From positions 2,666,001 through 2,730,000 of the forward strand of contig OZ241208.1 in assembly GCA_965199665.1 (NCBI GenBank): a stretch of 64,000 nt of DNA, read 5' to 3'. Position 1 is the stretch's first letter. Every line of letters begins with the position of its first letter. This stretch comes from JAVVHH01 sp965199665 (GTDB lineage: Bacteria; Pseudomonadota; Alphaproteobacteria; Acetobacterales; Acetobacteraceae). The notes below the pieces were generated by a model. The model saw only the letters and a program-made list of their open reading frames with translations. It was not told the origin of the DNA and searched no databases. This document shows positions 1 to 8,454 of this stretch, piece after piece. The position numbers and the translations under genes are program-made.

Positions 1-576
1 CGGCAGCATGGAGATCGAGTAGAAGCTGCCGCCGAGGAAGGTCAGCGGGGTGATGATCAGCAGCGGCACCAGGTTCAGCTTCTCGAAGCTGTCGGCCCAG
101 ATCCCGATCACGAACCCGAACAAGCTGAACGTAACCGCCGTCAGGATCAGGAACGCGGCCGCCGCCACCGGGTGAGCGATCTCGAACGGGACGAACAGCC
201 GGGCCGTGAGCAGGATGATGCCGCCGAGCAGCACCGATTTGGTGGCCGCCGCGCCGACATAGCCCAGCACGATCTCGACCGGCGAGACGGGTGCGGAGAG
301 CAACTCGTAGATCGTGCCGACGAATTTCGGGAAGTAGATGCCGAACGACGCGTTGGTGATGCTCTGCGTCAGCAGCGACAGCATCACCAGGCCCGGGATG
401 ATGAACGCGCCATAGCTCACCCCGTCCACGGCCTGCATGCGCGAGCCGATCGCGGCGCCGAACACCACGAAATAGAGCGAGGTGGAGATCACCGGCGAGA
501 CCACGCTCTGCAGCAGCGTGCGGCGGGTGCGGCTCATCTCGAACCGGTAGATCGCCTGCACCGCGTAAAGGTTCAT
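1..576 (-). CDS. ABC-2 type transporter permease (3' part outside window)
   Basis: This is the membrane subunit of an ABC-2 family exporter, cut by the left window edge; 192 codons are visible. The protein begins MNLYAVQAIYRFEMSR and then shows alternating hydrophobic segments, with the family-typical stretch around 'PGLVMLSLLTQSITNASFG' near residues 75-95 and 'ELLSAPVSPVEI' just after. Its ATG overlaps the TGA of the upstream ATPase gene in an ATGA arrangement, so the two are translationally coupled and form one exporter. The substrate cannot be told; YadH/NodJ-like permeases of this type export drugs, lipids or polysaccharides. Confidence 0.9.
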   Translation of the reverse strand, partial: MNLYAVQAIYRFEMSRTRRTLLQSVVSPVISTSLYFVVFGAAIGSRMQAVDGVSYGAFIIPGLVMLSLLTQSITNASFGIYFPKFVGTIYELLSAPVSPVEIVLGYVGAAATKSVLLGGIILLTARLFVPFEIAHPVAAAAFLILTAVTFSLFGFVIGIWADSFEKLNLVPLLIITPLTFLGGSFYSISMLP

Positions 577-1508
577 GGCTTGTCCGACGCGTGCACGAGG
601 CCGACGAAGATTTCCTGCAGCGAGCTCTGGTGGGTTTGCACCGTGCGCACGCCGATGCCGGCGCGGTCGAGTTCGCGCATCAGGGCGGCGATGCCGGTAT
701 CGTCGGCGTGGGCATCGTAGGCATAAACCAGCGCGCTACCATCGGCGGCCAGGGTGGGCTTGAACGGGGCCAGGTCCGGCGGCACGGCGGCGAGCGGCTG
801 CTTCAGCGTGATGGTGAGCTGCGTGGTGCCGAGCTTGTTGAGCAGCTCCGCCTTGTCCTCCACCAGCAGCAAGCGGCCGCCGGTCATGATGCCGATGCGG
901 TCGGCCATCTGCTCGGCCTCCTCGATGTAGTGCGTGGTGAGCACCACCGTCACGCCGGACTCGCGCAGGCGGCCGACCATGTCCCACATGTCGCGCCGCA
1001 GCTCGACGTCGACGCCCGCGGTCGGCTCGTCCAGGAACAGGATGGCCGGCTCGTGCGACAGCGCCTTGGCGATCATGACCCGGCGCTTCATGCCGCCCGA
1101 GAGCGTCACGATCTTGTCGTTGCGCTTGTCCCATAAAGAGAGGTCGCGCAGCACGCGCTCGATCACCGCCGGGTCGGCGGGCTTGCCGAACAGCCCGCGG
1201 CTGAAGCTGACCGTGGCCAGCACGGTTTCGAACGCGTCGGTGGTCAGCTCCTGCGGCACCAGCCCGATCTGCCGCCGGGCGGCCCGGTAGTCGCGCACCA
1301 CGTCGTGTCCGTGGGCCTCGACGGTGCCGGTGCTGGCGGTAACGATGCCGCAGATGATGCTGATCAGCGTGGTCTTGCCCGCGCCGTTGGGCCCGAGCAG
1401 CGCGAAGATCTCGCCGCGGCGGATCTCCAGATCGATGGAATGCAGGGCCTGGAACCCGGACGCGTAGGTCTTGGTCACACCCCGGATGGAGATCGCGGCA
1501 CCGGTCAC
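573..1508 (-). CDS. ABC transporter ATP-binding protein (ABC-2 exporter)
   Basis: This is the nucleotide-binding subunit that powers the adjacent ABC-2 permease. The protein shows Walker A GPNGAGKTT, signature LSGGMKRR, Walker B ILFLDEPTAGVD and the switch histidine in VVLTTHYIEEAEQ. A C-terminal extension of about 90 residues follows the ATPase core, as in YadG/CcmA-like exporters. I chose GTG at 1508 (MTGAAISIRGVTKTY) because the open frame upstream to 1589 is Arg/Pro-rich and unlike the family; the start is therefore inferred. It ends in an ATGA overlap with the permease gene. Confidence 0.93.
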   Translation of the reverse strand: MTGAAISIRGVTKTYASGFQALHSIDLEIRRGEIFALLGPNGAGKTTLISIICGIVTASTGTVEAHGHDVVRDYRAARRQIGLVPQELTTDAFETVLATVSFSRGLFGKPADPAVIERVLRDLSLWDKRNDKIVTLSGGMKRRVMIAKALSHEPAILFLDEPTAGVDVELRRDMWDMVGRLRESGVTVVLTTHYIEEAEQMADRIGIMTGGRLLLVEDKAELLNKLGTTQLTITLKQPLAAVPPDLAPFKPTLAADGSALVYAYDAHADDTGIAALMRELDRAGIGVRTVQTHQSSLQEIFVGLVHASDKP

Positions 1509-1677
1509 GGGGCGCACCCTGGCCGATCCACGCCGCGGCCACAAGGCACGCCGCGACAGAGCTGGTCGGCGCGTGACAAGCGCGGGCACGCCGACTAGGC
1601 AGTCCGCCAGCCACTAAGCACCGAGCGCCGCACATGCCGTCATCGACCCGCACCTCGACTGCGATGCAGCCGGCGTC

Positions 1678-2157
1678 ATGACGCCGTTCGATCCGGCGGC
1701 GCATCGCATGGTGCCGCAGCAGCGCTGGTGGGAGGATTTCGCGCTGGGAGAGCGCTTCGTGCTGCCGAGCCGAACCATGACGGAGGCCGTGTTCCTCGCC
1801 TTTCAGGCGGCGAGCGGCGACAACCACCCGGTGCATTACGATGCGGAATATTGTCGCGCCCGCGGAATGCCGCAGATGCTGGCGCACGGGCTGCAGACGC
1901 TGGCCCAGACCTGCCCGGGCGCCGGGCTGTTCCCTTATATGGTCGAGGACTCGTTGGTCGGCTTCCTCGAACAGTCCAGCCGCTTCCTCAAGCCGGTCTT
2001 TGCCGGCGATACGATCTATCCCGCGCTGGAGATCGTCGAGCTGACGGCCGGCCGCACCACCGGCGTCGTCGGCTTGGCCAGCACGGTGCACAACCAGCGG
2101 CGCGAGTTGGTGCTGGAAGGGCAGCAGCGCTACCTGCTCCGCAAGCGCCCGACCTAG
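1678..2157 (+). CDS. MaoC-like hot-dog dehydratase
   Basis: This 159-residue protein belongs to the single-domain MaoC/(R)-specific enoyl-CoA hydratase family, which hydrates trans-2-enoyl-CoA or related thioesters. The hydratase-2 signature is visible as ASGDNHPVHYDAEYCRARGM followed by MLAHGLQTL around residues 52-83, and the Asp and His of that block are the expected catalytic pair. Its length matches the family. It is a single gene with no operon partner: the divergent ABC exporter lies to the left and convergent exonuclease III to the right. The substrate is unknown. The two convergent stop codons share the palindrome CTAG at 2154-2157. Confidence 0.88.
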   Translation: MTPFDPAAHRMVPQQRWWEDFALGERFVLPSRTMTEAVFLAFQAASGDNHPVHYDAEYCRARGMPQMLAHGLQTLAQTCPGAGLFPYMVEDSLVGFLEQSSRFLKPVFAGDTIYPALEIVELTAGRTTGVVGLASTVHNQRRELVLEGQQRYLLRKRPT

Positions 2158-2981
2158 GCGTCGCGGTCGAGGGTGATCCAGGCGGGGGCGTGGTCGCTGG
2201 CATCGGGCAGGTCGCGCACCCAGCGGTCGACGCCGGCCGTGCGCAGCCGGGGCGCCAGGGAAGGGCTGAGCAGTAGGTGGTCCAGCCGCAACCCGGCGTT
2301 CCGCTTCCACCGCTCGCGCTGGTAGCTCCAGAAGGTGAACGGGGTTTCGGCGCCGCGGCAGGCGGCTAGCGCGTCCACCCAGCCTTGCGCCAGCAGCGCC
2401 TGGAACTGGGCGCGCGGCTCGGGCTGCAACAACGCGTTGTCGCGGAACGAGCGCACGTCGTAGATGTCGGCATCGGTCGGCACGACGTTGTAGTCGCCGG
2501 CCAGCACCACCGGCACGCCGCTCGCCCGCAGGTCGGCGGCGTGCTCCACGAGGCGCGCGAACCAGGCAGTCTTGTAATCGAATTTCGGCCCCGGTTGCGG
2601 GTTGCCGTTCGGCAAATAGAGGCACCCGAGCAGCACGCCTTGGACGGCGGCCTCGATGTAGCGGCTCTCCCCATCGGCCGGGTTCCCGGGCAGGGCGCGA
2701 CGGGTCAGCACCGGGACGGCGCCCCGAGCCAGCAGTGCCACGCCGTGCCATTGCCGCTGCCCGCGCCAGACCGCGCCGTAGCCGGCCCGCTCCAGCGCGG
2801 CGACCGGGAAGGCGGCGTCCTCCGCCTTGATCTCCTGCAGGCACACCGCGTCCGGCTGCTCGCGCTCCAGCCAGGCGAGCAGCACGGGGAGACGCCGATT
2901 GACGTCGTTGATGTTGAAGGTCGCGATCCGCAATGCGGCGGCGGCTGGGCGGGACGTCTGCTTCACGGGGCCTCCGTCCAT
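2154..2981 (-). CDS. xth: Exodeoxyribonuclease III (AP endonuclease)
   Basis: This is an Xth-type endonuclease/exonuclease/phosphatase-fold protein that cleaves abasic sites and trims 3' ends in base-excision repair. Conserved blocks in order are IATFNINDVNRR, the metal-binding Glu in CLQEIKAED, GDYNVVPTDADIYD, LRLDHLLLS and the catalytic SDHAPAW near the C terminus. Its length (275 codons from ATG 2981) is normal. The first 16 residues precede the conserved core, so a downstream GTG at 2966 or TTG at 2933 is also possible. The next gene starts divergently 14 bases upstream. Confidence 0.92.
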   Translation of the reverse strand: MDGGPVKQTSRPAAAALRIATFNINDVNRRLPVLLAWLEREQPDAVCLQEIKAEDAAFPVAALERAGYGAVWRGQRQWHGVALLARGAVPVLTRRALPGNPADGESRYIEAAVQGVLLGCLYLPNGNPQPGPKFDYKTAWFARLVEHAADLRASGVPVVLAGDYNVVPTDADIYDVRSFRDNALLQPEPRAQFQALLAQGWVDALAACRGAETPFTFWSYQRERWKRNAGLRLDHLLLSPSLAPRLRTAGVDRWVRDLPDASDHAPAWITLDRDA

Positions 2982-2995
2982 CCCATCTCTACGGG

Positions 2996-3349
2996 ATGCC
3001 GCCGACCATCCGCTCCTCCCCGACGCCCTGGACCACCATCATCCTCACCTGCGCCAAATGCTCGCGCAAGTTGGATGGCGGCTATGGCGAGAAGGGCCGC
3101 GACACGCTGCGAAGCAATCTCAACGATGAGTTGCGAGCGACGGGACGGCGGCGGCAGGTCCGCGTGGTGGAGACCAAATGCTTCGGGATTTGTCCGCGCA
3201 AGGCCGTGGTGGCCGTCAACGCCAGCCAGCCTGACCGGCTGCTGGAGATCCCGCGTGGAACGGCGGCGACGGTCGCGCTTCAATGTCTCACCGGAACGAA
3301 CGCGCCCGCCGCGCAAGAAAAGTTGAGCGGAAGTCACTTAAATGTGTGA
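2996..3349 (+). CDS. Thioredoxin-like [2Fe-2S] ferredoxin domain protein
   Basis: This small protein of 117 residues has two cysteine pairs, C19-x2-C22 and C62-x3-C66 (the latter in KCFGICP), in the order expected of thioredoxin-fold [2Fe-2S] proteins of the (2Fe-2S) ferredoxin / NuoE-like superfamily. It probably carries one iron-sulfur cluster and moves single electrons, but its partner is not shown by the context. I chose ATG 2996 because it lies just before the conserved part; the longer open frame from 2933 runs antisense through the xth start. The closely spaced divergent xth start suggests a shared promoter region. Confidence 0.75.
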   Translation: MPPTIRSSPTPWTTIILTCAKCSRKLDGGYGEKGRDTLRSNLNDELRATGRRRQVRVVETKCFGICPRKAVVAVNASQPDRLLEIPRGTAATVALQCLTGTNAPAAQEKLSGSHLNV

Positions 3350-3454
3350 GGAGCGCTTGCAACCTTCTCAAAATCTCGCCATAGTCTTTTTGTTGGTGAG
3401 CGGTTCGTGTCTCCATCCGAACCTGGAACTGACGCCCGTCGATTGACGGGAACC

Positions 3455-3492
3455 GAACCGCTCGTGTCGTCGGGGGGCGACACGAGCGGTTC
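3455..3492. terminator. Perfect 15-bp inverted repeat between convergent genes
   Basis: Arms 3455-3469 and 3478-3492 are perfect reverse complements around an 8-base G-rich loop. The hairpin sits between the ends of the convergent [2Fe-2S] gene and the unknown gene at 3515-3874, so a bidirectional transcription terminator is the simplest reading. Neither side has a clear U tract. A second hairpin (cccgtc-gatt-gacggg) lies at 3435-3450, and a third copy of the arm core (gagcggttc) lies at 3398-3406. Confidence 0.6.
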
Positions 3493-3514
3493 ACTCCCCC
3501 GAGGGTGAGCCGGC

Positions 3515-3874
3515 CTACTTGGCCTCGGCCTTCTCCTCGCCCGCGTCTTCCTCATCGTGCTCTTCGGCCGCGCTCGCGAGCGCCTCGCCCAGCGCCTTCA
3601 CCTTCTCGGCATTCTTGCCATCGGTCTTGCCAGCAATCGCCACCGTCTCTTTGGCGAGCTTGGCCACCAGCTTGCGGACCTGCTCGCCATTGATCTTTTC
3701 GGCATGCAGATGCTTCTTGAGGCTCTCGAGATCCTTGACGATCGCCTTGACGCCCGGCGCCTCGACCTTCTCCAGCGTGGCTTCCCAGCCCTCGATGTTC
3801 TTGGTCGCGGCGGCGATCGTGAAGCCCTTCACGCCATCCTTGATGTGCTTGATGGTCGAATCGAATTGCGGCAT
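3515..3874 (-). CDS. Unknown small helical, charged protein
   Basis: I do not recognise this 119-residue protein. It starts MPQFDSTIKHIKDG, is rich in Lys, Ala and Glu, has no Cys, no signal peptide and no membrane segment, and is predicted by eye to be mostly helical with a strongly acidic tail (EEHDEEDAGEEKAEAK). A good ribosome-binding site (ggaagg) precedes ATG 3874. It is a monocistronic gene with convergent neighbours on one side. Composition suggests a soluble, perhaps oligomeric or nucleic-acid/ribosome-associated protein, but this is inference only. Confidence 0.75.
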   Translation of the reverse strand: MPQFDSTIKHIKDGVKGFTIAAATKNIEGWEATLEKVEAPGVKAIVKDLESLKKHLHAEKINGEQVRKLVAKLAKETVAIAGKTDGKNAEKVKALGEALASAAEEHDEEDAGEEKAEAK

Positions 3875-4031
3875 CGCTCGTTTCCTTCCTGAACGCTGCA
3901 AAACTGCAGCGGCCGGGAAACAAGCCCGGGCGAGACGGGAAGTTCTTGCTCCGCGATTGCACGTTTATTTTGGGACCGATTCGGCCTCGTGACGGTTGAC
4001 GATCTTTGGACCGACCCAATGCGGACCGATA

Positions 4032-5303
4032 TTACGCGGGCCGCCGCTCTTTCGGGACCTCGCCCTCGATCAGCCGCGCGCCCCGGCTGTAGGTCACCCA
4101 AGCCCACGCCCACTGCACGTAGACCAGGACGCGGTTGCGGAGCCCGTTCAGCAGCAGCAGGTGCACCCCGCCCCACATGACCCAAGCCAGGAAGCCGGTC
4201 AGCTTGGCCCACGGCAGGTTCGCCACCGCGGCCGACCGGCCGATCACCGCCAGGCTGCCGGCGTCGTGGTAGCGGAACGGCGCCGGCGCCGGCCGCCCGG
4301 CCACGCGCGCGGCGATCACGTCGGCCACGTAGCGCCCTTGCTGCTCGGCCACCGGCGCGACACCCGGCAGGTCCTTGCCGTCCGGGCCGGCCAGTGCCGC
4401 GACGTCGCCGACCGCGAACACCTCCGGGTGACCCGGCACCGAACAATCGGGGCCGACCGGCACGGCGCCGTGCCGGCCGGGCTTAACCCCCAGCCAGGCC
4501 GCTGCCGGGGTCGCCGCAACGCCGGCGCACCAGAGCACGTTGGCACTGTCGATCCGCGCGTCGCCGACCACCACGCCCGCCGCGTCCACCGCCTGCACCG
4601 CCGAGCCGGTATGCACCTCGACGCCCATGCGCTCGAGCCGCGCCCGGGCGTAGCGCGAGAGGGCGTCCGGGAAGCCCGCGAGCAGCCCCGGACCGCCTTC
4701 ATAAAGCAGTACGCGGGCCTCGGCGGGACGGATCCGGCGGAAGTCGCGCCGCAACGCCGCGTTGGCCAGCTCCCGGATCGAGCCGGCCAGCTCGACCCCG
4801 CTGGCGCCGCCGCCGACGATGACGAAGGTCAGCAGTCGCCGGATCTCCACCGGGTCATCGGTCCGCTCCGCCCATTCGAAGGCGGCCAACAACCGTTCGC
4901 GGATGCTCGTCGCGTCCGCCAGTGTCTTCAGCCCGCTCGAGTGACGCTGCCAGTCATCATGTCCGAACCAGCTCGCCACCGAGCCGGTCGCCAGCACGAG
5001 GTAGTCGTACCGGAACGTGCCGCCTTCCTCCAACGTCAGCGTCCGTGCCGCCGCGTCCACTCCGGTGACGGTGCCAAGCTGCACCTGCACGTTGGGCTGG
5101 GCAGAGAACAGGACGCGCACCGGCGACGCGATGTCGGTCGGCGCCAGCGCGGCGGTCGCGACCTGATACAGGAGAGGCTGGAACAGGTGATGGTTGGTGC
5201 GGTCGAGCACGACCACATCCACCGGCGCCGCCGCGAGCCGCCGCGCCGCGTTCAGCCCGCCGAAGCCGGCCCCCACGACGGCGACGACCGGCCGGCCCGT
5301 CAT
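4032..5303 (-). CDS. ndh: Type II NADH dehydrogenase (NAD(P)/FAD-dependent)
   Basis: This is a single-subunit, non-proton-pumping NADH:quinone oxidoreductase of the pyridine-nucleotide-disulfide reductase fold, 423 residues. FAD site VVGAGFGGLNAARRL is at the N terminus, the NAD site VIVGGGASGVELAG is near residue 165, and the second FAD motif VFAVGDVAAL is near residue 290. A hydrophobic/amphipathic C-terminal region (FLAWVMWGGVHLLLL) would attach it to the inner membrane. ATG 5303 overlaps the zwf TGA (ATGA), so it is coupled to glucose-6-phosphate dehydrogenase; this suggests reoxidation of reduced nucleotides made by that pathway. Confidence 0.92.
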   Translation of the reverse strand: MTGRPVVAVVGAGFGGLNAARRLAAAPVDVVVLDRTNHHLFQPLLYQVATAALAPTDIASPVRVLFSAQPNVQVQLGTVTGVDAAARTLTLEEGGTFRYDYLVLATGSVASWFGHDDWQRHSSGLKTLADATSIRERLLAAFEWAERTDDPVEIRRLLTFVIVGGGASGVELAGSIRELANAALRRDFRRIRPAEARVLLYEGGPGLLAGFPDALSRYARARLERMGVEVHTGSAVQAVDAAGVVVGDARIDSANVLWCAGVAATPAAAWLGVKPGRHGAVPVGPDCSVPGHPEVFAVGDVAALAGPDGKDLPGVAPVAEQQGRYVADVIAARVAGRPAPAPFRYHDAGSLAVIGRSAAVANLPWAKLTGFLAWVMWGGVHLLLLNGLRNRVLVYVQWAWAWVTYSRGARLIEGEVPKERRPA

Positions 5304-6829
5304 GCGACGAGCTTGGTCCAGGTGCGGCCATCGGCCGCCAACATCGCGTCGGCGCCGGATGGGCCGCTCGACCCGGCGCTGTAGCTTTCCACCTCGCCGT
5401 CGCCCCGGCCCCACGAGTCCAAGACCGGTTGCAACGCCGCCCAACTCGCCTCGATCGCGTCCGCCCGCTGGAACAGCGTGGTGTCGCCGGTCATGCAATC
5501 GAACAGCAGCGTCTCGTATCCCACGTTCGGCTTCTCGTCGAAGAAGTCGGCGTAGCGCATCGACGAGACGACGTGGCCGAGCGCCATGGTCGGCCCCGGC
5601 GCCTTGGCGGCGTATTGGATGTCGATGCCCTCCTCCGGGTCGATCAGGAAGCGGAGCACGTTGGGCGTGGTCGGCGCGTCGCCGAAGACGCGATACGGCG
5701 GCGGCTTGAGATGGACGGAGATCTCCGTCTTGCGGCCGGACAGGCGCTTTCCGGTGCGCAGGTAGAACGGCACCCCCGCCCAACGCCAGTTCTCGATATG
5801 CAGGCGCAACGCGATGAAGGTCTCAGTCCGGCTATCGGTGGCCACGTTCGGCTCCTGCCGGTAGCCCGGCACCGGCTTCCCGAACTCCGACCCGGCCGTG
5901 TATTGCCCACGGACCGCGTCGCCTGGCGCGAGCGGGCGGATGCACTGCATCAGCTTGCCCTTCTCCGCCCGCACCGCCTCGGGCTGATAGTCCGGCGGCG
6001 GCTCCATCGCGACCATGGACAGCAGCGTGAACAGGTGGTTGGGGACCATGTCCCGCAGCGCCCCGGTCGGCTCGTAGAACTTGCCGCGGCCCTCCACCCC
6101 CACCGTCTCGGACGCTGTGATCTCCACGTGGTCCACGTAGTTGCGGTTCCACAGCGGCTCCCACAGCGCGTTGCCGAAGCGCACGGCCATGATGCTCTGC
6201 ACCGTGTCCTTGCCGAGGAAATGGTCGATGCGGAAGAACTGGCTCTCGTCGGCCTGTTGCAGAAGGCGTGCGTTCAGCGCCCGCGCCGAGGGCAGGTCGG
6301 AGCCGAACGGCTTCTCGATCACCACGCGGCGGAAGCGCCCCTCCGCCTGTTGCAGCAGCCCGGCCTTCCCGAGCCCTTCGACCACGGTGCCGAAGAACCG
6401 CGCCGCCACCGCGCAGTAGAAGATGGCGTTGCCGTCGCCCACCGCCGCCTTGATCTGCTCGAACGTATCGTCCTTGCTGAAATCGCCGACCTGGTAGCTC
6501 AACCGGTCCGTCACCCAGGACCACGAAGCGTCGTCGAGCTTAGGCACGTAGAACTCGGCCGTCTTGTCGGTGGTGAAGGACTGCATGGTCTCGGTCAGCG
6601 ATTGGCGCCAGGCGGTGGTGTCCTGCTGTTGCAGGTCGACGCCGTGGACCTTGAAGCCGTCCGCAAGCCGCTTGGCGCTGGCGAGGTCGTACAGGGACGG
6701 CATCAGCAGGCGCTTGGTCAGGTCGCCGCCGGCGCCGAAGATGACCAGCGTGCAGGGCGGCGCTTCGGTGACGCGCCCTCCGCTAGCCTGTGTAGCGCTC
6801 GGTTTGCCGGCGGGAATGGCCGATGTCAT
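5300..6829 (-). CDS. zwf: Glucose-6-phosphate 1-dehydrogenase
   Basis: Zwf oxidises glucose 6-phosphate to 6-phosphogluconolactone with reduction of NADP+ or NAD+, the entry to the pentose phosphate and Entner-Doudoroff routes. The coenzyme motif FGAGGDLTKR is at residues 31-40, and the substrate-binding/active-site block RIDHFLGK is at residues 200-207. The 509-residue length is normal, with a roughly 20-residue N-terminal extension before the Rossmann strand. ATG 6829 lies 10 bases after the GH13 stop, so the four genes treZ-GH13-zwf-ndh look like one transcript. Confidence 0.97.
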   Translation of the reverse strand: MTSAIPAGKPSATQASGGRVTEAPPCTLVIFGAGGDLTKRLLMPSLYDLASAKRLADGFKVHGVDLQQQDTTAWRQSLTETMQSFTTDKTAEFYVPKLDDASWSWVTDRLSYQVGDFSKDDTFEQIKAAVGDGNAIFYCAVAARFFGTVVEGLGKAGLLQQAEGRFRRVVIEKPFGSDLPSARALNARLLQQADESQFFRIDHFLGKDTVQSIMAVRFGNALWEPLWNRNYVDHVEITASETVGVEGRGKFYEPTGALRDMVPNHLFTLLSMVAMEPPPDYQPEAVRAEKGKLMQCIRPLAPGDAVRGQYTAGSEFGKPVPGYRQEPNVATDSRTETFIALRLHIENWRWAGVPFYLRTGKRLSGRKTEISVHLKPPPYRVFGDAPTTPNVLRFLIDPEEGIDIQYAAKAPGPTMALGHVVSSMRYADFFDEKPNVGYETLLFDCMTGDTTLFQRADAIEASWAALQPVLDSWGRGDGEVESYSAGSSGPSGADAMLAADGRTWTKLVA

Positions 6830-6839
6830 GCGATGGTCC

Positions 6840-8411
6840 TCACGGTGTGTCGGGCCGAAGCAGGAGGCCCTGATCCGGCCGTAGAGTGGTGGGCCCGCCG
6901 GGCAGACGGCCAGGCGCCGGGTCGTGCGTATCGGCGAGCACCGCGCCGGCGGGCAGCGTGACGGTGACGGACCGGTCCGTCGTGTTGAGCGCCAGTTCGA
7001 ACCTGGTGCCGTCGCCCTGCCGGGCGTAGCGCAGGACGCCGTTCTTAACGGCGGCGGCCGATTGCGCCCCGGTCGCCAACGCCGCGTGCTCCCGGCGCAG
7101 GACCAGCAGCCGACGATAAAGGGAGAACATCGAGCCGGGATCTGCGGCTTGGACCTCGCGCGGCATGTCGTCGCCGACCGGCAACCACGGCGTGCCGTCC
7201 GTGAAGCCGCGGCCGGGGCTGGCGTCCCACGGGTAGGGCGTGCGCTCGCCGTCGCGGCCGAGGCCTTGGCCGGGCTCGCGCAGCTCCGCCGGGTCGCGGA
7301 TCCGGTCGGGCGGGATCGGCGTGTCGACCATCCCGAGCTCCTCGCCCATGTAGAGCGTCGGCGTGCCGCGCAGGGTGAGCAGCAGCATCGCCGCCACACG
7401 CGCCTGCGCCGGGCCGAGCCGTGTCGCGACCCGGCTGCGGTCATGGTTGCCCAGCACCCAGTTCGGCCACGCACCAGGCGGCAGGGCGGCGTCATACTGG
7501 TTGATGAGCGCGGCCAGCGCCTCGGCGGACCAGCGCTCGAGCAGCAGCAGGTGGAAGTTGAACGGCAACTGCGCGCCCCGCCCGTCTTTACCGTAATAGG
7601 TGACCAGCCGGTCGATCGGCAGGTAGATCTCGCCGATCAACACGCGGTCGTCGTACTCGTCCAGCACGGCGCGCATCTCCGCGACGATGTCGTGCACCTC
7701 CGGACGGTCGGCGTTGAAGACCGGGCTGAACTGGTTGAACGGGCGGTCGCCGGGCTGCCAGGCCGGGTCGGGTGGGTTATCGCGGAACCCGGCATCCTTG
7801 ATCATCAGCCACATCACATCGACGCGGAAGCCGTCCACCCCCTTGTCGAGCCAGAAGCGCAGGGCGTCGAACATGGCGCGGCGCAGGTCCGGATTGCGCC
7901 AGTTCAGGTCCGGCTGCGTCGGCAGAAAGGAGTGGTAGTACCATTGGCCGCGGTGGTCGTCCCAGGTCCAACCACTGCCGCCGAAATGGGCCATCCAATT
8001 GTTGGGCGGCCCGCCGTCGCGGCCGTCGTGCCAGAGATACCAATCCTCCTTGCCGCCCGCCCGGGCGCGGCTGGCCTGGAACCACGGGTGCCGGTCGGAG
8101 CTGTGGTTCGGCACGAAATCAAGGATCAGCTTGAGGCCGAGTTCGTGCGCCCGTTCCAGCAATGCGTCGAAGTCAGCCATGTCGCCGAAGAGCGGGTCGA
8201 TGCCGCAATAATCGGCGACGTCGTAACCGAAATCGGTCTGCGGCGACGGGTAGATCGGCGACAGCCAGACCGCGTCGGCCCCGAGATCGCGCAGGGCCGG
8301 CAGTCGCTCGATTATCCCGCGCAGATCGCCGGTGCCGTCGCCGTCGCTATCACGGAAGGAACGGGGGTAGACTTGGTAGACGACCCCTCGTTGCCACCAC
8401 CGGGCTTCCAT
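6840..8411 (-). CDS. GH13 alpha-glucosidase / oligo-alpha-glucosidase
   Basis: This 523-residue protein is a GH13 alpha-amylase superfamily hydrolase, most like the alpha-glucosidase / oligo-1,6-glucosidase group. Visible motifs are the first barrel strand VYQVYPRSF, DFVPNHSSD, the nucleophile D198 in GFRVDVMW, the acid/base E261 in LIGEIYLP and D324 in GNHDRSR. The QPDLNW stretch at residues 166-171 is typical of alpha-glucosidases. No signal peptide is present, so it acts in the cytoplasm. Its place between treZ and zwf suggests it frees glucose from short glucans or trehalose-pathway products; the exact bond specificity is not certain. Confidence 0.92.
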   Translation of the reverse strand: MEARWWQRGVVYQVYPRSFRDSDGDGTGDLRGIIERLPALRDLGADAVWLSPIYPSPQTDFGYDVADYCGIDPLFGDMADFDALLERAHELGLKLILDFVPNHSSDRHPWFQASRARAGGKEDWYLWHDGRDGGPPNNWMAHFGGSGWTWDDHRGQWYYHSFLPTQPDLNWRNPDLRRAMFDALRFWLDKGVDGFRVDVMWLMIKDAGFRDNPPDPAWQPGDRPFNQFSPVFNADRPEVHDIVAEMRAVLDEYDDRVLIGEIYLPIDRLVTYYGKDGRGAQLPFNFHLLLLERWSAEALAALINQYDAALPPGAWPNWVLGNHDRSRVATRLGPAQARVAAMLLLTLRGTPTLYMGEELGMVDTPIPPDRIRDPAELREPGQGLGRDGERTPYPWDASPGRGFTDGTPWLPVGDDMPREVQAADPGSMFSLYRRLLVLRREHAALATGAQSAAAVKNGVLRYARQGDGTRFELALNTTDRSVTVTLPAGAVLADTHDPAPGRLPGGPTTLRPDQGLLLRPDTP

Positions 8412-8454
8412 CCGCGCACCCTACTCTGCCGTCGGACAACGCGCGGATCCGAGG

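Noticed and set aside
736..2844. A 702-codon open frame on the minus strand spanning the ABC ATPase, MaoC and exonuclease III genes
   Set aside because: The translation is Arg/Gly/Pro-rich shadow sequence; the three real genes in other frames have complete motifs.
5429..6961. A 510-codon open frame antisense to zwf
   Set aside because: Shadow of zwf; His/Arg-rich translation with no domain pattern.
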